The notes: generated by a model not told the origin, from the sequence alone. Shown: positions 43,266 through 53,058, numbered from the stretch's first letter. The stretch: 64,000 nucleotides of DNA from CAYREX01 sp964423505 (GCA_964423505.1 CAYREX010000008.1:60453-124452); one strand, 5' to 3'. Numbers and translations: made by a program.

Positions 43266-46097
43266 ATGGGCGAGGAGAGCGCAGGCGACAGGAGGGTCGG
43301 GCTGCTGCTGATAACGGATGTGGGCAGCACGACCACGAAGGGGCTGCTCCTCTCCAGGGAGGACGGCGGGCTCTCCTTCAGGGCGATGGCTGACTCGCCC
43401 ACCACGGTGGAGCAGCCGGAGGAGGACGTCTGCCGGGGAGTATCCCGGGTGGTACGCGAGCTGGAGGAGCGAACCGGCCTCCGGATCTCCAGGGGCGGCA
43501 TGCCGGCGGTACCCTACCTCACCAGCAGCTCCGCCGGCGGTGGGCTTCAGATACTCGCCCTGGGGCTCACCTCCACCGAGACGGGGCGGATAGCCTTCGA
43601 GACCGCATGCAACGCCGGGGGGGTGGTCATCGGCACCGTGACCATAGACGACGGCCTGCTGGCGGCGGAGAAGGTCAGACTGATGCGCAGGACCAACCCG
43701 GACATGATACTCCTGGCCGGAGGGACCGACGGCGGAGCCATAGCCGGCGTCGTGAGGCTGGCGGAGCTGCTCAAGCTGGCCGACCCGGCCCTGAAGTACA
43801 GGCGCGGCGAGAGGGCGGTCATGCCGGTGGTCTACTGCGGCAACCGGGACGCCGCCGATTACGTCATGGATATCCTCGGGGAGCGCTTCATGCTCAGCAT
43901 CGTCCCGAACGTCAGGCCGAGCATGGAGGAGACCAACCTGGAGCCGGCCGAGAGAGAGATACACAGGCTCTTCATGGACAACGTGATGGAGAGGGCTCCC
44001 GGATACTCGGGGCTTCTCGGATACACAGTGTCCGACGTGCTGCCCACGCCCGCCGCCGTACAGCGCATCCTGGAGCTGTACGCCGGACGGCTGTCCGGCG
44101 GCATGGTGATGATGGACATGGGCGGGGCCACCACCGATATCTTCTCGCGGCTGGATGGCAGGACGAGCCGCACAGTGTCCGCCAATACCGGCATGAGCTA
44201 TTCGATGTCCAACGTCCTCGCGGACGCCGGTATGTCGGCGGTGATCCGTCATCTGCCCTCCTCCCTGCCCGAGGGAGACGTCCGCGACTACATCTGCAAC
44301 AAGACCCTCAGCCCGACCTCGGTGCCGTCCACCGACTCCGAGCAGCTCGTCGAGCACGCGGTTGCCGCCGAGGGGGCGGCTCTCGCCTGGCTGGACCATC
44401 TGGACGGCCGCTACTCGAGCAGCCGGGTGGGTGCGCTGGACCGGGAGAAGTCCCTCTCGACCGACCGGTTCAGGAGGACCTTCGAGCGCCGGGAGCCCAG
44501 GAAGACGCCGCTTCCCCGGATAGACCTGCTGATAGGCGCCGGCGGCGTCATGTCCCACGCAGGCCCCCTGGAGGCGCTCCGCATCCTGGCGGAGGGCTTC
44601 CGTCCACGGGGCATCACCAGGGTCTGCATCGACAGGCACTTCCGCAGCCCGCACATGGGCCTGCTCTCGGAGGCGGACCCGGACGAGGCCCTCCGACTCT
44701 TCGACGAGAACTGCCTGGAGGATGTCGGATGGGTCGTAGCCCCCCTTGGTGAGGAAGAGGGAATGACGGTCACCAGGACGAGCGACGGCTCGGAGGTCGA
44801 GGTGCCCGGGACGGGCGCCCTCCTCCTCCGCGAAGGGGCAGACCTCCAGGTTCGACTGGAGGAAGGCGGGACCTCCCGGGTGAGGACCGACCTGCCGGTC
44901 CTGCTCGACCGGAGACCGGCCGATGCGTCTTCCGGCTCCCTCGCCCTCTCGGTCCCGGAGTGGGCACCAGGCGACGGGGCCGACCCGGGCGGGCTCCGGT
45001 CCATGGCGCCGGCCGACTCCTGGTCGGCGACGGAGGGCGAGTGGGAGCAGGAGCTCCGCCTGCCGTACGAGGGAGAGATACTCGTCTCGGAGGGGGACGC
45101 GGTCGCCCCCGGAGACGTCGTCGGCCTGAACAGGTACGACCCGCCCAGGGTCTACGTCATAGACCTGAACAGGATAGCCGGCTACGACAGACACCTTACG
45201 GCCGAGGAGGTGCGCGAGGGGCTCCTGGTCTCGGAGGGGGACACGGTCCAGCTCCGCCAGAAGCTCTTCCAGGTTCACAGGAGCGGGCTGACCGGCTTCG
45301 ACTTCACCTACCGCTCGACCGTCAGGGGCAGGGTGACGGCGGTTGAGGAGAGCGGCCTGGTGATTGTAAGGGAGATACAGGACTACGACGACCGGCCCCA
45401 CGTAGTGGACGTGGCCGGGCCGCTGGATGTCAGGCCGTCGAGAATACGGGGCTACCTCCAGTTCTCGCTGGACGACTTCGTCGGGGCGGGGCAGTCCATC
45501 GCCCGCGACGTCTCCAAGGGCGTCTTCGTGAAGTCGCCGGCTACAGGCCTCGTCCGTGACATAGATACCGGAGAAGGCACCGTGACCATCCGTTACGACG
45601 TCACCCCGAGGGAGATGACCAGCAACGTCCGGGGGGTGGTCGGGAGGGTGGAGCCCGGCTTCTCCGCCACTGTAACCGGCAGGGGGCTGGAGCTCCGGGG
45701 CGTGGTCGGTTTCGGCGGCCGGAGGGGCGGGCCGCTCCGCCTGCACGGCTCATCCGGAGAGGAGCCGGAGAAGGGCGGTATGGCGGTGTTCACGGTCCCC
45801 ATCGGTCTCGGGACCCTGGAGGCGGCCGCCGAGGCCGGTGCGGCCGGGGTGGTCGCCCCCTCCATACCCTCCTCCGACCTGGTCGCCTTCCTGGGCCGTG
45901 AGATGGGGATGGCGGTCACCGGCAGCGAGGAAATACCCTTCACCCTGATGCTTACCGGAGGCTTCGGCCGGGCGGAGATGGATGCCGGGCTCGCAGCGAG
46001 GCTGGCGCCGCTCGAGGGACTGCCGGCAGGCCTCGACGGGAGGACCAGGGTGAGGGCCGGGGTCATCAGGCCCAGGATGCTGATCTCGGAGGGCTGA
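43266..46097 (+). CDS. GlmL/MutL-family reactivase-like protein with long C-terminal extension
   Basis: A 943-residue protein. The first 450 residues match GlmL, the actin-fold accessory protein of glutamate mutase: LLITDVGSTTTKGLLL, TSSSAGGGLQILALGL, DMILLAGGTDGG and MMDMGGATTDIFS. The rest holds two barrel-like segments (YEGEILVSEGDAVAPGDVVGL, STVRGRVTAVEESGLVIVRE) and no domain I can name. GlmL is usually about half this length. No mutase subunits are in the window. Starts at 43233 and 43218 are possible; 43266 follows GGGAGG. Confidence 0.78.
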   Translation: MGEESAGDRRVGLLLITDVGSTTTKGLLLSREDGGLSFRAMADSPTTVEQPEEDVCRGVSRVVRELEERTGLRISRGGMPAVPYLTSSSAGGGLQILALGLTSTETGRIAFETACNAGGVVIGTVTIDDGLLAAEKVRLMRRTNPDMILLAGGTDGGAIAGVVRLAELLKLADPALKYRRGERAVMPVVYCGNRDAADYVMDILGERFMLSIVPNVRPSMEETNLEPAEREIHRLFMDNVMERAPGYSGLLGYTVSDVLPTPAAVQRILELYAGRLSGGMVMMDMGGATTDIFSRLDGRTSRTVSANTGMSYSMSNVLADAGMSAVIRHLPSSLPEGDVRDYICNKTLSPTSVPSTDSEQLVEHAVAAEGAALAWLDHLDGRYSSSRVGALDREKSLSTDRFRRTFERREPRKTPLPRIDLLIGAGGVMSHAGPLEALRILAEGFRPRGITRVCIDRHFRSPHMGLLSEADPDEALRLFDENCLEDVGWVVAPLGEEEGMTVTRTSDGSEVEVPGTGALLLREGADLQVRLEEGGTSRVRTDLPVLLDRRPADASSGSLALSVPEWAPGDGADPGGLRSMAPADSWSATEGEWEQELRLPYEGEILVSEGDAVAPGDVVGLNRYDPPRVYVIDLNRIAGYDRHLTAEEVREGLLVSEGDTVQLRQKLFQVHRSGLTGFDFTYRSTVRGRVTAVEESGLVIVREIQDYDDRPHVVDVAGPLDVRPSRIRGYLQFSLDDFVGAGQSIARDVSKGVFVKSPATGLVRDIDTGEGTVTIRYDVTPREMTSNVRGVVGRVEPGFSATVTGRGLELRGVVGFGGRRGGPLRLHGSSGEEPEKGGMAVFTVPIGLGTLEAAAEAGAAGVVAPSIPSSDLVAFLGREMGMAVTGSEEIPFTLMLTGGFGRAEMDAGLAARLAPLEGLPAGLDGRTRVRAGVIRPRMLISEG

Positions 46098-46098
46098 A

Positions 46099-46122
46099 GG
46101 GCCGGGGAGCGGTCCCCGGCCC
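46099..46122. terminator. bidirectional GC hairpin between convergent genes
   Basis: GGGCCGGGGA pairs perfectly with TCCCCGGCCC across a GCGG loop, one base after the GlmL-like stop. It has no T-run. Its place between convergent genes suggests termination or 3' end protection. Confidence 0.5.
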
Positions 46123-46148
46123 CTGCAGCGCCGTGCGGCCGCCGCGGC

Positions 46149-46823
46149 TCAGTTCACGGAGTAGCTTGTGAGCTGGACTATGTACTCACCGGTGCCGAAC
46201 TCGTCCTGGATGACCGCCTGCTCGTAGACGGACCCGACCCCCCTGGCGAAGTAGAAGTCGATGTAGTTGTCGGGGAACTGGGTGTCGGTGTCCCTGATCC
46301 TGGCGCACCCGGAGAAGCTGCCCGAGGGGACGCTGACGCTCTCGGAGAGCGACATCACCTCGCGAACCGTGGTGGGCTCGTCCGGGTCGGGGTTCCAGCT
46401 CTCGCCGACGGTGAGGGGCAGCCTCAGTATCGTTGTGTAATCGGTTGACACGAGGTCGTCGTAGGTCTGCACCTCGGAGCCGTCGTTCCTCGTATAGGAG
46501 AACGTAGTATCCGTGTACGTGAAGCTGGTGTCCCCGTTGTTCATCGTGGTGGTAGAGACGTCCCGCACCACGAAGAGGGAGAATCCCTGCTCGTGGGTAG
46601 TTTCGCCGGTGAGCTCGACGGTGAAAGTCCCGGTGGTCCACACGGTGTCCTGGTCCGTCGCGGACCTCCATGTACCGTTGAGGCTGTAGACCCACTGGTT
46701 GCCGACCGCAAGCGGGAGCCAGTCGCCGCTGCCGCCGCCGCTGCTCGGGCCGGTGGAGTCGCTGCCGCACCCGGTCATGGCCAGCGCGGCCGCGGCCGCG
46801 AGGACGAAAGTCTTGACGCGCAT
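46149..46823 (-). CDS. lipoprotein of unknown function
   Basis: A 224-residue lipoprotein with lipobox in AALAMTGCGSD near residue 20. After a Ser/Gly linker comes DWLPLAVGNQWVYSLNG, the opening seen in many exported proteins of FCB bacteria, then a Thr-rich beta domain. ATG 46823 starts the signal peptide and follows GGAAGGGG; an upstream ATG would add 12 residues without a clear reason. Convergent with the GlmL-like gene. Confidence 0.7.
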   Translation of the reverse strand: MRVKTFVLAAAAALAMTGCGSDSTGPSSGGGSGDWLPLAVGNQWVYSLNGTWRSATDQDTVWTTGTFTVELTGETTHEQGFSLFVVRDVSTTTMNNGDTSFTYTDTTFSYTRNDGSEVQTYDDLVSTDYTTILRLPLTVGESWNPDPDEPTTVREVMSLSESVSVPSGSFSGCARIRDTDTQFPDNYIDFYFARGVGSVYEQAVIQDEFGTGEYIVQLTSYSVN

Positions 46824-46900
46824 ACCTGCCCCTTCCTCCAGGTTCACGTTCGTAGCCACCTCGGGAATCTGCTCCCGGAGACGCAGATGCGCAAGAGCGA

Positions 46901-46931
46901 TTCAACCGCGGGGTCCGACCCCGCGGTTGAA
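46901..46931. repeat. 31-bp palindrome, REP-like
   Basis: TTCAACCGCGGGGTC (46901-46915) is complementary to GACCCCGCGGTTGAA (46917-46931), giving 15 bp per arm around a single base. It lies next to the efflux operon terminator and shares the CAACCG/CGGTTG arms with it. It resembles REP-type elements. Confidence 0.6.
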
Positions 46932-46965
46932 AAAAGTCAACCGGGGGGTCGGAGCAGGCGGTTGA
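46930..46965 (-). terminator. intrinsic terminator of the efflux operon
   Basis: On the minus strand TCAACCG (46965-46959) pairs with CGGTTGA (46943-46937), followed by a T6 run (46935-46930). It begins 21 bp after the RND pump stop, which fits a rho-independent terminator. The loop is about 15 bases. Confidence 0.65.
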
Positions 46966-46986
46966 ATCCCGGGCAGCCGGGCGAGG

Positions 46987-49900
46987 TCAGCACTGAGGGC
47001 CGTTCTTCTTTCCGAAGGTCTTCCTGCACCCCAGGATGACGTATATGCACGGCTCGACCAACAGAGTTAGAACGGTCGCAACCGCGAGGCCGCCGATGAC
47101 CGTGACGCCCATGGGGGCCCAGTTCTCGGCTCCCTCACCTATCCCGAGCGCCAGGGGGACCATGGCGAGTATGGTGGTAAGGGCGGTCATGATGATGGGC
47201 CTCATCCTGATGGTCGAGGCGTGTACTATCGCCTCCTTTATCCCCTCCCCTTTCCGGCGCAGCTGGTTGGCGTAGTCCACCATGACGATGCCGTTGTTCA
47301 CGACTATGCCCGCCAGCATGAGAACACCTATCAGGGCCATTACGGAGAGCGTGGTGCCGGTCAGGAGAAGGCCGAGGACCACCCCGATGAAGGCCAGGGG
47401 CAGAGTGAAGATGATGATGAACGGCTCCAGGAAGCTCTCGAACTGCCCGGCCATGGTCATGTAGACCAGCGCGGCGGCAACTGCGATGGCGATACCCAGG
47501 TACATGAAGGTCTCCTGCTGGTCCTTCATCTCTCCGCCTATCTCGTACCTGAAGCCGCTGGTATCCATGTCGGCCAGCGCCGCGGCGACATCCCCCGAGA
47601 CTTCTCCGAGAGACCTGCCTGATACATCGCAGGAGATGGTGACCATCCTGGCCTGGTTCTTGCGTGTGATGGTGTTTGCCACCAGCCGCTGGGAGAGCTG
47701 TCCGTAGGAGACGAGAGGCCTTCCACTTACCGTTGCGTAGGCCAGGTCCTCCCTGGAGTCCCGCACGTGCTCGGGGTAGCGCACGAAGACGTCGTACTCC
47801 CTGTCCCCCTCCCTGAGAACGGTCGCGGCAGTCCCCATGAAGGCGTAGGAGAGGTCCATTGCCATCTGCGTGCTGGTCGTGCCCATGAGAGAGAGCCTGG
47901 CCGGGTCGGGTGCGAAGGTGTACTCGGGTATGAGCTGCTCCACGCTGGTCCTGGCCTCGGCCACGCCGTCTATCCCGGCTATGGTCTCGCGGATCTCCTC
48001 CGCCTTCAGGTAGAGCTCGTCAAGGTCATCCGAGTAGAGCTCTATCTCTATGGCGGCCCCGGAGAAGATGTCCATGCCTCCCTCGGTGCCGTAGTCCACC
48101 CCCGGCATGTCATCGAGTACCTCTCTCAGCCTGTCTATGTACTCGAACATGGAAGTGGATCGCTGGCTTGCGGGGACGAGCCTCACCCGGACCATACCGG
48201 CGTTCGAGCCGCTGCTCCCGAAGATGGCCATGACACCCTCCGCCTGACCGACCGACGTGAAGAGCGCGAGCCTCTCCTCCTCCGGTATGATGCTCTGTAC
48301 CGAGTCCTCCAGCGCTCTGACGTAGCTGTCGGTGGTCTCGAGGTCCGTGCCGACCGGCATCTCCACGTCCAGCATTATCATGCCGTCGTCCGACTGGGGG
48401 AAGAAGTCGGAGGGTAGCTGTCCCATGACTATCATGGCCGCCACGAAAACACCCAGGGTAGTGAGGAGGACGAGCTTCTTGTGGTCGACGGCCCATGAGA
48501 CCCAGCCGTTGTAGCGCTTCTCCAGCCCGTCGACCACGCGGCCGATCCGGTCTCCAATGCTGCCGCTCCGGTGCCTGGGCACCAGACGCTTCGTCCAGGA
48601 GGAGACCAGCGGCACGAGGCTGAGGGCGACGAAGAGGGAGATGGAGAGGCTGAAGGTAATGGTCAGCACCATCTCCTTGAAGAGCTGTCCGGCGATGCCC
48701 GGGACGAACAGGATGGGGATGAAGACGGCCAGGGTTGTCAGTGTCGAGGCGGTGATGGCGTTGGAGACCTCCGTGGCGCCGTTCACGGCCGCCTTCCATA
48801 CGGGCTCACCGGCCTCCCTGTGGCGGAAGACGTTCTCCAGCACAACTATGGAGTTGTCAACCAGCATCCCGATTGCCAGCGCCAGCCCGGCGAGGGATAT
48901 CATGTTCAGCTGGATGCCGGCAAAGTGCATAACGGCGAAGGTGACGAAGACAGACATGGGGATGGAGATGCCCACGACCGCCGAGCTCTTCCAGGAGCGG
49001 AGGAAGAAGAGCAGCACCAGGAAGGCGAGCACGGAGGCCTGGATTGCAGTCGTCCCCAGGTTGTTTATCGACTGCTCAATGAACTCCGACTGGTCGAAGA
49101 GTATGACCGGGATGAGCATTCCCCTGTAGTCCCGCTCTATCTCCTCCAGCTCCTCCCGCACGAGGCGGCAGACGTTCACCGTATTGGCGTCGGAACGCTT
49201 GTTGATGTAGATGGATACTGCGGGACGCCCGTTGAAGCGGGTGTACTGGAGCTGCTCCTGCTGGCCGTCTATGACGTCGGCCACGTCACGGAGCAGGACC
49301 GGCCCCGCGGGGCCGCCGCCGACCACCAGCTGCTCTATCTCCTCGATATCGTGGAAGGCCGACTCGACCCTGATGCTGATGTTCATGCCGCCGGCATCCA
49401 CCGTTCCGGCCGGCTGGTTGTTCCGGACGCTTCTGAGAGCACCGACTATCTGGGATACGGAAAGGCCTGCGGCCTGCAGCTCCGACGGGTCGACCACGAC
49501 CCTTACCTGGCGAGTCCGACCGCCCATGCTGGCCACCGAGCCGACTCCGTCGAGTCGGCTGAAGAGAGGCTCTATCTCCTCCTCGACCATGCGCCTCAGC
49601 TCGAAATCGCTCAGGACGTCGCTGGAGAAGCCGATGTAGATCACCGGCTGCATGCTCGGGTCGAAGGGGAATATGAGCGGATCGGAGGCGTCCTCGGGCA
49701 GCAGGTCGGTGAACCACTCGAGCTGCCGCCTGACGTCGGTCTCCGCCTGCTCCAGGCTGTGGCCCCAGTTGAACTCGGCCATGACCATGCTGATGCCTGA
49801 CCTGGAGGTCGAGGTGAGGTTCTTCACGTTCTTGACCCTGGCCATGGCCTGCTCCAGGACGTCCGTGACCAGGTTCTCCATCTCCTCCGGCCCGGCGCCG

Positions 49901-50055
49901 GTCATGGAGCTGGTGACCAGTATCATCGGGAATTCCACGTCCGGATACATGTCGACACCGAGCTGGGTCAGCCCGAAGACGCCCGTGCCGAAGATGGCTA
50001 TGAACACCATCAGGAAGGCCACGCGCCTCTTGACGGAGAGGGAGGGTAGGCTCAT
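46987..50055 (-). CDS. RND efflux transporter, AcrB family
   Basis: A 1022-residue inner-membrane pump with twelve membrane helices in two halves. The helix-4 motif is GMLVDNSIVVLENVFRHR, with the proton-relay Asp. The porter domains contain GVGSVASMGGRTRQVRVVVDP. A second repeat ends with GVLMLAGIVVNNGIVMVDYANQL. It exports drugs or lipophilic compounds by proton antiport. The start overlaps the adaptor stop (ATGA), and the operon order is tetR-tolC-adaptor-pump. Confidence 0.95.
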   Translation of the reverse strand: MSLPSLSVKRRVAFLMVFIAIFGTGVFGLTQLGVDMYPDVEFPMILVTSSMTGAGPEEMENLVTDVLEQAMARVKNVKNLTSTSRSGISMVMAEFNWGHSLEQAETDVRRQLEWFTDLLPEDASDPLIFPFDPSMQPVIYIGFSSDVLSDFELRRMVEEEIEPLFSRLDGVGSVASMGGRTRQVRVVVDPSELQAAGLSVSQIVGALRSVRNNQPAGTVDAGGMNISIRVESAFHDIEEIEQLVVGGGPAGPVLLRDVADVIDGQQEQLQYTRFNGRPAVSIYINKRSDANTVNVCRLVREELEEIERDYRGMLIPVILFDQSEFIEQSINNLGTTAIQASVLAFLVLLFFLRSWKSSAVVGISIPMSVFVTFAVMHFAGIQLNMISLAGLALAIGMLVDNSIVVLENVFRHREAGEPVWKAAVNGATEVSNAITASTLTTLAVFIPILFVPGIAGQLFKEMVLTITFSLSISLFVALSLVPLVSSWTKRLVPRHRSGSIGDRIGRVVDGLEKRYNGWVSWAVDHKKLVLLTTLGVFVAAMIVMGQLPSDFFPQSDDGMIMLDVEMPVGTDLETTDSYVRALEDSVQSIIPEEERLALFTSVGQAEGVMAIFGSSGSNAGMVRVRLVPASQRSTSMFEYIDRLREVLDDMPGVDYGTEGGMDIFSGAAIEIELYSDDLDELYLKAEEIRETIAGIDGVAEARTSVEQLIPEYTFAPDPARLSLMGTTSTQMAMDLSYAFMGTAATVLREGDREYDVFVRYPEHVRDSREDLAYATVSGRPLVSYGQLSQRLVANTITRKNQARMVTISCDVSGRSLGEVSGDVAAALADMDTSGFRYEIGGEMKDQQETFMYLGIAIAVAAALVYMTMAGQFESFLEPFIIIFTLPLAFIGVVLGLLLTGTTLSVMALIGVLMLAGIVVNNGIVMVDYANQLRRKGEGIKEAIVHASTIRMRPIIMTALTTILAMVPLALGIGEGAENWAPMGVTVIGGLAVATVLTLLVEPCIYVILGCRKTFGKKNGPQC

Positions 50056-51131
50056 CGGTCGACCACCTCCACCGCCGCGCCGTCCTCGAGCATGACGTGA
50101 CCCCGGACAATGAGGGAGTCACCGAAGGAGAGGCCCGAGGTCACCTCCATCATCCCCCTGTTCGAGATACCCGTCTCCAGCTCTCTTATCTCTGCAGCTC
50201 CGTCGGAGACCACCGCGGCCTGGTAGCCGCCGTGTGTCCTCCTTACCGCGCTCTCGGGTACTACGACCGCCTGCTCGCTGGTCTCCACCAGGACGGCGAC
50301 CCTGCCCGCCATGCCGGGGACGAGCCTTCCCTCCGTGTCGTCGAACCTAACCGTCACCGGGACCAGTCCGCTCATCTGGTCGACCGTACCGGAGGCCTCG
50401 GTGACCACGCCGGGGAACGACTCGTCGTCCAGGGAGGAGACGGTGATGTAGGCGGGGAGCCCCACCTCCAGCTCGTGGACGTCCGATGCTGGCAGCAGTA
50501 TCCTGGCGACCACGGTCTGGGGATTGGTTATGGAGAGAAGAGGAGAGCCTGCCGAGCTGTTGCCGACCCTGGCCCACACCCGGCCGACCTGACCGTCGAA
50601 CGGGGCAATGACCCAGGATATTGCCCTGGACGTGGTGGCCTGGGAGTACCCGGCCTGCGCCTGGTCGAGCTGGGCCTGCGCCGACTCGAGGGCGGTCTCG
50701 GATGCCTCCAGCTGCTGCAGGCTCACCGCGCCGGCTTCGTACAGGGACTGCATCCTCTGGTAGTTGCTCTCGGTGTTGTCGACGTTGGCCCGGGCGGCGC
50801 TGACGGAGGCCTGCGCCACGGCGACACCGGCGCTGGCCTGCTGGTCGGTATCCAGTCGCACCAGTCGCCGGCCGGCCGTTACGGTGTCGCCGACCGAGAC
50901 CAGCACCTCCTCGACGTTCCCGGGGGTGGAGGCGTACACGAGGGCCTCGGAGAGCCCCTCCACCCGGGCATTGGCGTAGGCCTCGGCAGATATCTCAGTG
51001 GGCTCCACCAACTCGACGGAGACGGAGGTGGCCTCCTCCTCCCGGGCCGGGGGCCGGGGGCCGCAGGCGACCGCCAGCACCATGACGGCAAGCGGCAGGA
51101 GAACGGCTGCGTGCTCTGTCCGGCGACTCAT
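50052..51131 (-). CDS. RND efflux periplasmic adaptor (MFP) lipoprotein
   Basis: A 359-residue adaptor with lipobox VLAVACGPR. The lipoyl halves are ASTPGNVEEVLVSVGDTVTAG and SWVIAPFDGQVGRVWARVGNS. A coiled-coil hairpin between them runs over about 70 residues, and the beta-barrel domain follows. It bridges the RND pump and TolC channel. Start ATG 51131 overlaps the tolC stop by 4 bp. Confidence 0.92.
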   Translation of the reverse strand: MSRRTEHAAVLLPLAVMVLAVACGPRPPAREEEATSVSVELVEPTEISAEAYANARVEGLSEALVYASTPGNVEEVLVSVGDTVTAGRRLVRLDTDQQASAGVAVAQASVSAARANVDNTESNYQRMQSLYEAGAVSLQQLEASETALESAQAQLDQAQAGYSQATTSRAISWVIAPFDGQVGRVWARVGNSSAGSPLLSITNPQTVVARILLPASDVHELEVGLPAYITVSSLDDESFPGVVTEASGTVDQMSGLVPVTVRFDDTEGRLVPGMAGRVAVLVETSEQAVVVPESAVRRTHGGYQAAVVSDGAAEIRELETGISNRGMMEVTSGLSFGDSLIVRGHVMLEDGAAVEVVDR

Positions 51132-52441
51132 CTCGTGTATCCCTCCATCGTTCCCATCGCCCTCATCAGCGAGGCCTCGGCTGCCCGAAGGCTGAAGAGC
51201 GCGGATGCATGATTTGTCCTGGCGCCGGTCAGGGCCAGGAAAGCCTGGTCCATCTCCAGCCTCGTTATCGTGCCGGCCTCGTAGGAGACCATTGCTATCG
51301 AGGCGGCCTCCTCGGCCTGTGCCACGGTCGCTTCGGTTGCCGTAACCTGCTCCCGCGCGGAGACCAGGTCGTTCCAGGCCTCGACCAGCGCCAGCTCTGA
51401 CGCCTGCTCCAGCGACCTCGCGCTGGCGTACGAGGAGGTCTTCTCGGCCCTGGACGAGCCGTAGTCGGCTACGTCTCCCAGGCCGCTGAATATGGGTACC
51501 TGGAGCGACAGGGAGCTGACCCAGCTCCTCTCGTAGTCGCCGGTGCTGAACCTGGCGTCGTCGCTCTCGGCCTGGAAGCCGTAGCTGGTCGAGACAACCA
51601 GCGAGGGCATGAAGGAGGCCCTGGCCATGCATACTCCGGCGTCGCCCAGCTCCCGCATCACCTCCGCCCTCTCCAGGTCCGGGCTGTTGCGCTCCATGAG
51701 GCCGAATGCCCCCTCCAGGCTCTCCGGGACCGGGAGTGCAGGACGCCGGTCCAGCGTGCCCTCCACCACCAACTCCGCCGCCGTGCTCTCGTCCAGGCCC
51801 ATGGCCACGCAGAGGGAGGCCCTGGCGTTGGCCAGGGAGGCCTCCGCCGAGATCAGCTCCGGCCCACGGTTCTCCCATGCGACCCTGCTCTGGAGGAGCT
51901 CGAAGCGGGATATGGTCCCGGCATCGTAACGGAGGCTGGCCAGCTCGTAACCCTCCTCGGCGGTCTCCAGGGCCTCGGTTGAGACCTCCACCATCTCCTC
52001 GGCCAGGAGCACGCCGTAGAAGGCCTGGACGACCTGGTATACGGCGTCCATCTCGGCACCGACTACCCCCAGCTCGGACATCTCGAGCGAGCGTGATGCT
52101 AGCCTGGCCCCGGCTGGACCCTGCGGCACGAAGACCGGCAATGAGAGGGAGAGGCCCGCCTGGGAGGTGTACTCGCTGCCCATGGGGATGGAGCCGAGAC
52201 CGGGCACCTCCATCTCCTGGATATCGTGGTACTTCTGGAATGCGAGCTGCCCGGAGAGGGAGGGCAGGAACCAGAGGTCGGCGCTCCTGCTGTCCCATTC
52301 CGCGCTCTCCGCCGACATCCTGGCGGCGATGACGTCACCCCTCTCCTCCAGGGCCGTCCCCACCGCCTCGGAGAGGGTGTAGGCCCCGGACAGCGCCGTC
52401 ATCGTCGTCAGGAGAACGGCCGGCAGGATCATCCGTATCAT
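51128..52441 (-). CDS. TolC-like outer-membrane efflux protein
   Basis: A 437-residue exported protein with a signal peptide and two OEP repeats of long helices (YELASLRYDAGTISRFELLQ and EAASIAMVSYEAGTITRLEMDQ). This is the TolC-family layout, which forms the outer-membrane and periplasmic tunnel of the pump. It overlaps both neighbours by 4 bp. Confidence 0.92.
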   Translation of the reverse strand: MIRMILPAVLLTTMTALSGAYTLSEAVGTALEERGDVIAARMSAESAEWDSRSADLWFLPSLSGQLAFQKYHDIQEMEVPGLGSIPMGSEYTSQAGLSLSLPVFVPQGPAGARLASRSLEMSELGVVGAEMDAVYQVVQAFYGVLLAEEMVEVSTEALETAEEGYELASLRYDAGTISRFELLQSRVAWENRGPELISAEASLANARASLCVAMGLDESTAAELVVEGTLDRRPALPVPESLEGAFGLMERNSPDLERAEVMRELGDAGVCMARASFMPSLVVSTSYGFQAESDDARFSTGDYERSWVSSLSLQVPIFSGLGDVADYGSSRAEKTSSYASARSLEQASELALVEAWNDLVSAREQVTATEATVAQAEEAASIAMVSYEAGTITRLEMDQAFLALTGARTNHASALFSLRAAEASLMRAMGTMEGYTR

Positions 52442-53040
52442 CGACGGCCTTCCTTTCCGGATGCTGTCGCCACGCCATCGAAAAGCATGTCTATCATCCC
52501 GCTCGGGTCCGGCAGGAGGTCCTCCGGTATCCCGGCCATTACCTTCATCGTGTGACCTATGAGGGTCGAGTTCACCACCATCAGCACCAGGTAGCGATCC
52601 ACTCCGGGGTCGATCTCGCCCCTCTCTATGGCCAGGTCGAAGACCGGGTCGATGAAGTCGGTCCTAATGCTGTCCAGCCTCTCCCTGGCGTCGTCTATGA
52701 GCAGGCCGACGTTGGGGTCGTACATGATGTTCAGGAAGGCCCTGGTCATGCGAGGGTTCTCGTGCAGGAAGCCCATCCGAAGCTCGACGTACCTGCGCAG
52801 GTTCTCCCGGAGGGTCGCCTCCTCGGAGAAGAGCCCCCGCATCATGCCGGTTACGAGAGACATCACATGGTCGGCGAGAGCCCTGAAGTAGCCCTCCTTG
52901 TTCCCGAAGTAGTAGTAGACCATCGGCTTGCTGAGGCCGGAGCGCTCAGCCACCTGGTCCATGGAGACCTCCGAGAAGGTCTTCTCGGCCAGGAGGTCTA
53001 TCCCCGCCTCCAGCAGCACCGTCCTCTTGTCGTCAGCCAT
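52438..53040 (-). CDS. TetR-family repressor of the efflux operon
   Basis: A 200-residue regulator with an N-terminal HTH (FSEVSMDQVAERSGLSKPMVYYYFGNKEGYF) and a helical ligand domain. It is the first gene of the efflux operon, with an 18-bp operator in front. It probably represses itself and the pump until a pump substrate binds. Confidence 0.93.
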   Translation of the reverse strand: MADDKRTVLLEAGIDLLAEKTFSEVSMDQVAERSGLSKPMVYYYFGNKEGYFRALADHVMSLVTGMMRGLFSEEATLRENLRRYVELRMGFLHENPRMTRAFLNIMYDPNVGLLIDDARERLDSIRTDFIDPVFDLAIERGEIDPGVDRYLVLMVVNSTLIGHTMKVMAGIPEDLLPDPSGMIDMLFDGVATASGKEGRR

Positions 53041-53058
53041 CCAGCCCCTCCAGAGAGT

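Noticed and set aside
43224..45746. An 840-codon minus-strand open frame
   Set aside because: Antisense shadow of the GlmL-like gene, without start signal or recognisable domain.
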